From contig JAYOFM010000153.1 in the NCBI GenBank assembly GCA_038117225.1, positions 1-6,382 of the forward strand: DNA of 6,382 nucleotides, read 5' to 3'. Source of the stretch: JAYOFM01 sp038117225 (lineage in GTDB: Bacteria; Pseudomonadota; Alphaproteobacteria; Rhodospirillales; Casp-alpha2). The translations under genes were made by a program, and so were the position numbers. Below are positions 6,297-6,382 of this stretch, in pieces (the first letter of the stretch is position 1; each line of letters starts with the position of its first letter). The notes beneath the pieces were generated by a model. It was not told where the DNA came from. It saw only the letters and a list, made by a program, of their open reading frames with translations, and did not search any database.

Positions 6297-6336
6297 AGCG
6301 AACCACGCGTCCCAACCGTAAGGGGCCTGAAATTAT

Positions 6337-6382
6337 TGGTCGGAGTGAGAGGATTTGAACCTCCGACCCCTGCCTCCCGAAG
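6337..6382 (-). tRNA. tRNA-Pro (anticodon CGG), 3' portion; 5' part lies beyond the window
   Basis: Reading the minus strand from 6382 to 6337 gives the last base of the 5' anticodon-stem strand (C31), then the loop TTCGGGA (anticodon CGG at 6377-6379, with G37 as usual for tRNA-Pro). Next come the 3' anticodon-stem strand GGCAG, the variable loop GGGTC, and a T arm GGAGG-TTCAAAT-CCTCT with five pairs including one G-U. The acceptor strand CACTCCG, discriminator A and an encoded CCA (6337-6339) complete the 3' end. The 5' side is outside the window and should begin CGGAGTG. It reads CCG codons. Its 3' end faces the polysaccharide genes, 56 nt beyond the GT2 stop. The identity rests on the anticodon loop and is strong, although the D arm and 5' acceptor strand cannot be checked. 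Confidence 0.93.

Overview
This window looks like part of a surface-polysaccharide (O-antigen, capsule or exopolysaccharide type) biosynthesis locus from a moderately GC-rich Gram-negative bacterium. The tRNA-Pro(CGG) fragment at the right edge, the codon use and the gene style suggest an alphaproteobacterium, perhaps of the Rhodospirillales type. That placement is inferred by eye, not from a search. A run of 10 Ns at 2742-2751 marks draft or metagenome-assembled sequence.

Layout. The left third is a leftward (minus-strand) operon read from about 2182 down to 1. It starts with a UDP-glucose 4-epimerase-like extended SDR, followed by a DegT/DnrJ/EryC1/StrS PLP-dependent sugar aminotransferase. 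The first 16 codons of a Gfo/Idh/MocA-type NAD(P)-dependent oxidoreductase come last and run off the window. The genes are tightly packed: a gap of under 20 nt between the first two, and an ATGA overlap between the second and third. A 210-nt divergent spacer (2183-2392) separates this from a rightward set. It holds two adjacent inverted repeats and presumably the promoters for both directions.

The rightward set begins with a large multi-spanning membrane protein of uncertain function that has a C-terminal soluble domain and is interrupted by the N gap. About 106 nt later comes a class I SAM-dependent methyltransferase, which overlaps by ATGA a GT2 glycosyltransferase of the polyprenyl-phosphate sugar synthase (DPM1/GtrB/ArnC-like) type with two C-terminal membrane helices. 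The window closes with the 3' part of a tRNA-Pro gene on the minus strand, convergent with the GT2 gene.

How the genes may work together (inference): oxidoreductase, aminotransferase and epimerase together fit making a nucleotide-linked amino sugar. The methyltransferase would modify a sugar or glycan. The GT2 enzyme would load a sugar onto a polyprenyl phosphate in the inner leaflet. The large membrane protein could be the partner that uses such a lipid-linked sugar on the periplasmic side. No RNA other than the tRNA, no mobile element and no CRISPR array was seen.
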